From Linyphia triangularis (Eukaryota > Arthropoda > Arachnida > Araneae > Linyphiidae), in assembly GCA_963978545.1 (NCBI GenBank), contig OZ021723.1, forward strand, positions 95,400,002-95,464,001: a stretch of DNA of 64,000 nucleotides. The letters run 5' to 3'. Positions 57,054-64,000 of the stretch are shown here, piece by piece (the stretch's first letter is position 1; every line of letters starts with the position of its first letter). A model generated the notes under the pieces. That model was not told where the DNA came from and did no database searches. It saw only the letters and a program-made list of their open reading frames with translations. Position numbers and translations under genes: made by a program.

Positions 57054-60000
57054 TACTTTTCTATAGCAAGATTTCAAAGAGATATAAGCTTGTGCTGCTA
57101 TCACCAATTAAAGAACGAACTTCACAGAAGTGAATTTCAAACTCCCAATGTACTTCAAAGAATTAAAATTAATACATTACCATGAGTAAAATTATAACTG
57201 GGGATGAGATTTAAATGAAATTTTTTTTACTGATGGAACTTGTAACTATTTTTCTTGAAGATCTCTAACTAAGAAACAATAACTAGAAATTCGTCCCTGA
57301 TACTTCTTAGTCAAACTTGGTCGATATTACATTGTTAAGTATAGTTTTATATACTAGGAACTAAAACCGATACAGCTATCTGTTTGATCTACACTTACAA
57401 CCGCAGTTGAGAGGAAAAAAACGCTAGCAAATTATAGTATTGAATTTAGACTTTTTTTTATCTGAATATCGTGTGGCTACTCTTAACCACCTCTGGCAGG
57501 ACTAAATGGTTACAAAACGGACATTGGAGATGGTCGATTAGTAGATTAATGGTAGACGATTAGGAGCATCGGAGACGATTTTCGTTTTGTTTCTTTTTTA
57601 GGCGCCAGAAATTAGGTTGCTTGGATGGAGTTACTGTTATTTGGCGAAAAGGATTGGGCGTGCACCATCAACATATGATAAGAATGTCTTTGATTGCAGT
57701 TATTTAGATATCACTAACCTTATTTTGAAATTAAGATCTTGAATGATATAGACAATATAAAGAAGACAAACTGTGTATCCTCTTTGAGCTCTTTGACCAA
57801 CTCAATTTTGCATTTTTTTTTCCCTATCATAAGCTTTTGAAGCACGAAAATGGGAACTGAAAGCAAGTTCAAATATGGTTGTGTACTTATATTCATTACA
57901 CGCTATTTTTAACAGACAATGTAATCTATCTGTTAAAACGGTGCTTAGGCTTAACTAAATTCTACTCATAAGTTAAATAATAAAATGATGTTATTATAAG
58001 AAAAGCGTTGAAAATTATATAGCCGTAACAAGTACAAAAATATATTTAATATACTTAAAAACAGAAAGGCAACTGGGCAATTCTCTGTGGTGGACGCTCG
58101 GGGCATTCTGCTCTTTTTCCTACCCATAAAGAACTTATAATTGAAAAATTATTGATGAATCTACTAGTTATGCTTTATGTTTTAAATAATACTAGTTGAT
58201 GGCTTGCCAAATGGGGAAAAAAAACTACTTTATCTATGTAAAATATACATTTGCGATCCACTAAAGCATAGTATACGAGTTACCTAATATATTTAAGTGT
58301 AGAAAAAAAAGCGAGAAAAAAAGGCAGTGCTTGTGCTAAAGAATTGCCTAATTTTGTTCAGAAACAAATTTAATTTAGTTTAATCCGAAATTTTTAGTTG
58401 TACAAGAAGATGAAACAATTATGCTATTTGATGACAAAACATATCAATGACATTACACAACGCTAGTTCCCGCCATACGAAAAAAAAAATTGCGTTTAAT
58501 TATAATATTCAAGGCAGTAAACATATATCAATTAGTGCATCACTAAATATTTTAAACACGCTAAGATACATCTAATTATACAACTCTCTATTATAATTTC
58601 TTTTTGAGCAACATAGCAAAACTCATTTATAAATGTCGATGAATACTTTTTCTAAATTTTTTGGGGGAATTTGAAAAACCCTAGTGAGCTCTAACTTCCC
58701 TCAAAGTTCTTTTTAATACTTTATAAGCATTAATGTTCTCAAGGTTTGTTTTACAATGTAAATGTGCCAAAAATATACAAGCATATCGAGCGTTTCGAAG
58801 CCAAATATCATCCTCTACCGCCATAAACTTTTAGAGTTGATTTGCTTATTTCAATCATTAAAAAACAATTTCTGCAGAAATAGCAATACTTACGGTTAAT
58901 TTTGTACCACCCATGTTTTGGATAACTGTGTGTGAAATTTGTATTTTAATGGAGCTATTTTAAGCTAAAAATTGGATGTTTCTGCATATAATACTTCAAA
59001 ATTTTAAATGTACCTTTAATTTTTGATATACTAGTTTGGTTTATCTTCTACTCTGAGACAATTTAAATCCGAATATACTATAGTATTTTTATTAAAATGT
59101 GTTTTCAAATAAATCCCCTACGCAAACTGAACGCATTGTAACTGGATGCATTGTAAGCTGGAAATTGATATTAAAAATTATTTCTGACTATCCTCTGCTG
59201 TCGGTTAAAACCATCGAAATCTATAAAACCACCACACACAAAAAATTTACCTTCTTGAACAAAAGAAAATATATTTTTATAATTGTAGAGAAAGACAACT
59301 TAATAGACTCTCCGAGTGCTAAAAAAATGAAAGGAGTCTCAGTAAAAAAAAAAATTCTACGATAAGAAAATAAAATGTCATATTACATTATTTAACATCA
59401 TGCAAAGGCCACCCAAGTAGAATACCAATTTTTCTGGCCACCATATAATAGAGAGATAAAACGTTTAATTCTTCCTTATCTTCCTAATTTATTTTTGAAA
59501 TTTCCTTTATCTAGGTATAAAACATATTTTTTTTTCTTACTAATATACCACCACACAGTCAATGAATGTGGGAGATTAATTACTATCAAGCATACAGAAT
59601 ATAAGTATCATAAAGAATATATAAGACATAAAGAATTTAATAATGTAAGTGGGCAGTATCTCTTATTATTGTATTGGTTATAAAAGTTTTATTACGAAAT
59701 AATTACTCAGATTTTTATCTGCCGGTCATGGCTTATTAGTGGTTCACCGTTTTCAGTATAGAACTACATCTAATATTTTCTATGTCAATGTTTAATATAA
59801 GTTCAGCGGATTCTACAACACTTTTTGGGTTTTTTTAATTCAAGTGTTTCTCAGTAATGCCCAAAAAAAGTTTGTTGTAAAGATTCCTTTAAACCAAATT
59901 AAGATTAACGACGTAATTGAGAAGTATAAATTGATTTAAAATTAAAATTTTTATTTTACCTTAAATATTCTTAGAAATATTTTTAGGAACTCTGCTTTAG

Positions 60001-60087
60001 TGGAAATATTTTTGTATTTTTTGTATTTTATTCCATGATATTATCATCGAACGTTAAATTTTTTTAAGGTATTTGTATTTAGCTTAA
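57054..60087. other. AT-rich stretch, no gene seen
   Basis: Three kilobases without a recognisable gene or repeat family. The longest open frames (59099-59365, 59495-59683) show no domain. Possibly intronic. Confidence 0.45.
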
Positions 60088-60765
60088 AATAGTTAATTAT
60101 ACATCTAGTGGGGAATGTAATACTTTTTCAAACGCGGTAAAATGCTTATTTGACAAAGGCGTTGGCATGAGTCCAATAATTTACTGAGTTTGAAAAGTAT
60201 TTTCCCACGTGTTGCAGACAATATTTTTTATAATCACGTGTAAAAAATATTTTTAGTATATATATTTATGAATGTTGGCAAATCCAGTCAATGAATTTCT
60301 TCTAAAAAATATGTCACTTCAATATCAAGACTGTATAATATTGAGCACGAGGCGTGCGAGAAAATACTTTTTCACACAAGTACGAAAAAGTACTACTTTC
60401 ATCACGATTTTTGATTCAAATTGATTGAAAAATTTAACTTTTTTTTCCCGAAAGTAGCACTTTTTCGTGAAGAGTGCGGAAAAGTAACTTTTTCGCACGC
60501 CTCGTGCTCAAATGTTATTTACTCTTGGCATTGAAGTGACATATTTTCAGAAGAAATTCCTTGATTCGAGTTGCCAACGTTAATAAATATATGTATTAAT
60601 TTATTTTTTTGCACGTGATTATAAAAAATATTTTATGCAACAAGTGGGAAAATATTTTTTCAAACTCGTTAAATCATTTGACTTGTGCTATCGCACTCGT
60701 CAAACAAGCGCTTTACCCCGTTTTAAAAAGTATTACTTTCCCCACTAGTTGCATAAATAACTATT
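60088..60765. mobile_element. 678-bp inverted-repeat element, full copy
   Basis: The arms (about 60088-60425 and 60430-60765) are diverged reverse complements. Both carry AATAGTTA, CTAGTGGGGAA-GTAATACTTTTT, TCAAACTC, TGATTATAAAAAATATT and a central GCACGAGGCGTGCGA/GCACGCCTCGTGC pair. Two half copies exist at 11680-12166 and 28130-28541. There is no coding sequence. Confidence 0.85.
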
Positions 60766-61577
60766 ATTTAAAAGTTGGTCATTTTTGTTAAATAATTATT
60801 CAATGAATAGTTCAAATATTTATTTCTTTAAAATTTAATAGTAATTTTTAACAGTAACACTCGGCATGAGGATCATAACAGTTTCTTAATACAAAATATG
60901 TTTAGTTTAGCAAAAATGTGTTAAACTGTAAGATATTAAGTCATTTATAATTTTTTTTTTAATTTACACATTTTCTTTGCATAACAAAAGACAACAAAAA
61001 GTATCTTACAAATACCTTCTTATTGGTCAACCTCACTAATACGTATATTCAACAATTCACACAAAAAAAGTGAAAAACGAAAGGTGTCTTTTTTAAAAAA
61101 AAAAAAAAATAATAATAATAATAATAATAATTTGAATTTCCCATTTTTTCAGTTACTTGGCACTTGTTATAGTCATTTTTTATAGTTTCAAGGTTAATAT
61201 TTAAATCTTTATAAACAATAGTTGAATCATGAAACACACACACACAAGTACTAAGACGCCAAAGCTTTCTGGATTTACTAACTCTTCGTTAGTGAAAGTC
61301 AACTTCAAGCTCAGACAGCTACATCGCCAGAGACAATTATTCACCTGGAGGTGTGAGACGAGATGCTCCAGATACATGTAAACGCACCCCAGTAACGCAA
61401 TAAAAGAATTATAAAATTCTAATTTGTGGACTTTTTTTTGTGGTTCTACTCTACTGTGTGACTATACAGAAAGGTTTTGTATCAATTATTATTTTTAAGA
61501 AATATGGGAATAATGGGAAACTATAATCTGCATTTAAAATATGATGAATTTAATTTGTATAATTCAGACTGAATACT
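60766..61577. other. AT-rich stretch with (A)n(TAA)n
   Basis: A run at 61097-61110 is followed by about eight TAA units to 61131. About 61250-61400 is GC-richer without a recognisable product. Confidence 0.5.
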
Positions 61578-62494
61578 GTAATAAGTAGGGATGGAACGGA
61601 TATCCGGCAAATATCCGATATCCGGCATATCCGGCTGATTTTTCAATATCCGAAACCCCGTCGGATATCCGATTTGAAATACCGGACATCCGATAATTTC
61701 ATTCGGATATCCGGCTATATATCCGGCCACCAGTTAACGACAAGAAATAATTTTTTGCAAAAAATAATGATCTTTTTCGGACAAAGAGGACACCGCATCC
61801 TAAACTATTTTTTTTTTTTTTTTTTTTCTTGGACATAAATTACAGTCAAGTTAGAAAACGAAAAAGTTCCTTCGTGAGAACTATGCTTACGCATATCCCT
61901 AACTTCAGAGATGAGCTAGAAGATGCAGGTGCATTTAGTTTCAATTCACAGAAAGAGGAGCCGTATTATTGGCTCCGAGTTGATAAGCATAAACCATTCC
62001 TCAAATGTTTTTTCATACACATCCTTCATACTTGTTTTGAAATATGTTCTTTTCATTCCAAGTTTATGATCTGATTAATTCCAGATGTTATATTTTAATG
62101 CTTCTCCGTAAAACACGAATCGAAATACTAATAAATAGTACTTTTTTTCCATAACATAAGTGACTTAAGAGTTTTAGTTATTCTCACTTCCTCCTTTTTT
62201 TCTGACATTTGCTAGCGAGTAAAAAGCAATAAATAGTCAATGCGCAATCCTCAATGCTTTTTTTTGTTCTATCGACGATAATACCCTACCCCTTTATGCT
62301 GTGAATGGTATGGTCTAATTTCTGATTTTTCATTGGCAGAAGTTGAAAGCTGGTATATTTTTTCTGACGTAAAATGAAGTATTGTAATTTTTAGGTCTTT
62401 AACGCAGCGCCACAACGTGGAATTATATTTAGCTCTCTAGAATGTCTTGAATCATAGTTTTCTCCAATTACAATCCAATTTTTAATTTTTAATA

Positions 62495-62843
62495 ATGGCT
62501 CATTTAAAATCACCCATTTGGAAGTATTTTAAAATTAATGGAAAGGACGAGAGCAAAGCCCTATGTGTTACTTGCTCCACAGAATCGTTTAAAAAATATA
62601 TTGTGTGCGGCAAAAGCCCAAAATCCTTTTCCACAAAACCCTTATGGAACCATTTAATGTGTGTGCATAAGGAAATTCACCGAAGCTTAAAAGACTCACT
62701 AAATGCATCAAATATTGATGAACAAGAAAAAACAATTCATCAAAACAAGAAATGCACGCAGACAACATTGGAATCGACATTATTTGTACCAATATTGTGG
62801 AGTTTAGATGATCCTAAAGCAAAAGCCTTAGCCACAAATATAT
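62495..62843 (+). CDS. hAT transposase exon 1 with BED zinc finger (partial)
   Basis: Intact first exon of a hAT transposase of the ZBED type. From ATG at 62495 it encodes 116 complete codons up to the splice donor GTAAGT at 62844. The BED finger spans about residues 9-58: W9, F12, C24-x2-C27, the FSTKPLWNHL motif at 45-54, H53 and H58, the usual Cys2-His2 DNA-binding module of these transposases. It would bind the element ends, which carry ATATCCGG arrays. The remaining exons, including the DDE catalytic residues and dimerisation domain, are deleted from this copy, so no active enzyme can be made. Whether the finger is still translated as a short protein is unknown. Confidence 0.85.
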
Positions 62844-62952
62844 GTAAGTACTAATTATGTTTGTTTATATTAAATATATATTTTAAATATGGTATAACAT
62901 AATGTTGATGAATTTTGGGTTCGAAACTTTTTAAGTTTATATTTAAAGACGG

Positions 62953-63163
62953 CTTTTCAGCTTTCTTGACTGTGGCATTTGTGTGTCACATAGCAGATGT
63001 TCCGGTCAGATGGTCATTCTGACGCCGAACCCCAGTGTTTAGTTCCCAAGCATGCATGGTCCTCCTCAGTTTATTTCTTTCAGGTATAAACAGCTAAGTC
63101 AACCTTTCCCAGTCCGCGAATCAAACCATGGACCTGTGGCATGAGTGCAGTGCGCTAACCACT
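62953..63163 (-). mobile_element. SINE-C segment in hAT copy 2
   Basis: Near-identical to 56645-56855, including the A-box-like AGTGGTTAGCGCACT and the B-box-like GGTTTGATTCGC. Its tail end was trimmed by the internal deletion. Confidence 0.6.
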
Positions 63164-63373
63164 AATTATAATTTACTTGATACTTCATATCATGACCATT
63201 TTTTTTTCGTATAGCATATCGTATAACTATCGTTTTTAGTATATAGACCGAATATCCGGCCGGATATCCGGTGAAATCCGTTTCGGATATCCGTATCCGG
63301 TAGACATGGTGCCCCGGATATCCGAAATCCGGTATCCGGCAAAACTCACATCCGTTCCATCCCTAGTAATAAG

Positions 63374-63869
63374 TAACTCACACTATAACACCCCCATTGA
63401 AAAGTGTTATCCATTAGACATTCGTTTAAAAGTGGAATGGTATTGCATACTTAATTTATGCAAATATACCTGTAAAAGCACTATTCTGTTTTGCGCCTAC
63501 TACATGTTAGTACTTTTATTTAAATGGTATGTACTATTTTATTTCATTGATAAAAATCGCATTCAAAAGTTTTATAATAAAGGTAGTTTCGCTTTTAATT
63601 TTCTTTATCTTTTGCATGTAAAGATATTTGATCGACTACTGGAGATAAAGTTAGGAATTGGAATAATATTCTGTATAGGGTTTCACACCAAATGCAAGCA
63701 CCCTCTCAGTTCTTCCACGTAACTTCTGTTAATGACGTTCCCAACTAAAGCAGCCTGTTATTCTACATTCCCTTTCCTCTATACTTCTTACAATTTCAGC
63801 TAAATAAATAATATTGGAACGCTCTGTCCAAGCCTGCAGGAGAATGAATATCACGCATTACATAATAGC
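63374..63869. other. No confirmed gene
   Basis: A 138-codon frame begins inside the hAT end (63306) and runs to 63722. It is rich in aromatic and hydrophobic residues, as AT-rich non-coding DNA gives, and is not accepted. Confidence 0.45.
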
Positions 63870-64000
63870 CCGATTGTGGATAGAGGGGAATTCATGTTAA
63901 ACTCATGATTTTAGAATAAATAAAGGCACTTCTGCAGACATCATCCAGTCTTCAGACACAACTTCAAGCATTGGCGAATCCAACGAGGGACGGAGGTGTC
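63870..64000 (+). repeat. Possible LTR end and primer-binding site at window edge
   Basis: AATAAATAAA (63916-63925) is followed about 45 bases later by CACAACTTCAAGCA and then TTGGCGAATCCAACGAGGGA. The order polyadenylation signal, short U5-like part, then a TTGGCG-type sequence resembles the junction of a 5' LTR with a tRNA primer-binding site. The rest of the element would lie beyond the window. Confidence 0.3.

Larger units (their letters stand above)
61586..63365 (+). mobile_element. BED-finger hAT element, copy 2 (1.78 kb)
   Basis: A perfect 8-bp duplication GTAATAAG lies at 61578-61585 and 63366-63373. The terminal repeats and ATATCCGG arrays match copy 1. Exon 1 is intact (62495-62843). 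Relative to copy 1 an internal deletion joins AAAGACGG (about 62952) to the SINE-C segment, removing exon 2 and the palindromic insert. It keeps about 65 bp around 61870-61990 that copy 1 has lost. Confidence 0.95.

Noticed and set aside
63306..63722. 138-codon frame
   Set aside because: It starts within the hAT terminus and has the aromatic and hydrophobic bias of AT-rich non-coding DNA; no domain.

Overview
The window reads as AT-rich, repeat-dense nuclear DNA of an animal, most likely an arthropod and possibly an arachnid. The grounds are an intron-free gustatory-receptor-type gene, a histone H2A-like gene, hAT, Helitron, Tc1/mariner and LINE remnants, tRNA-derived SINEs with clean target-site duplications, long microsatellites, and no operon structure. 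The lineage call is an inference from protein style and repeat content; nothing here identifies a species.

Only two genes look intact, both on the minus strand. The first (5089-6261) is a seven-helix chemoreceptor of the gustatory receptor superfamily. The second (25136-25660) is an unusual histone H2A-like protein. It has a roughly 95-residue basic, proline-rich N-terminal tail with SPKK-type motifs, five S/T-P-x-K/R sites and a tandem repeat carrying two KEN tripeptides. It stops where the canonical H2A docking domain would begin. This is the most interesting object in the window. The two genes show no functional link.

The rest is mobile DNA in layers. From left to right: a hAT element (399-1548, 8-bp duplication) holding a palindromic MITE; a 66-bp-arm inverted repeat (2957-3175); a 31-bp minisatellite (3640-3925); three Helitrons with TC...CTAG ends between A and T (8008-9368, 13467-14221, and 20891-21512 on minus, the last keeping a Helitron protein N-terminus); a decayed LINE C-terminus (24624-24773); an uncharacterised ~700-750 bp repeat family, called R750 here, in about 11 copies; six copies of a ~178-bp tRNA-derived SINE (SINE-A); a dimeric second SINE (31690-32170); a 3.3-kb hAT (35846-39129) that splits an R750 copy and has a third element inside it; an 89-bp tandem satellite (about 14 units, 42290-43545); a 1.54-kb near-palindrome (44498-46041); a 460-bp and a 420-bp pogo/Tigger-like MITE; and two copies of a BED-finger hAT (54707-57045 and 61586-63365), each with a perfect 8-bp duplication and arrays of ATATCCGG at both ends. 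The right edge looks like the end of an LTR followed by a primer-binding-site-like sequence.

Large stretches (for example 9.4-11.7 kb, 22.2-24.6 kb, 57-60 kb) show no gene or recognisable repeat. They could be introns of genes whose exons lie outside the window, but nothing seen here shows that.
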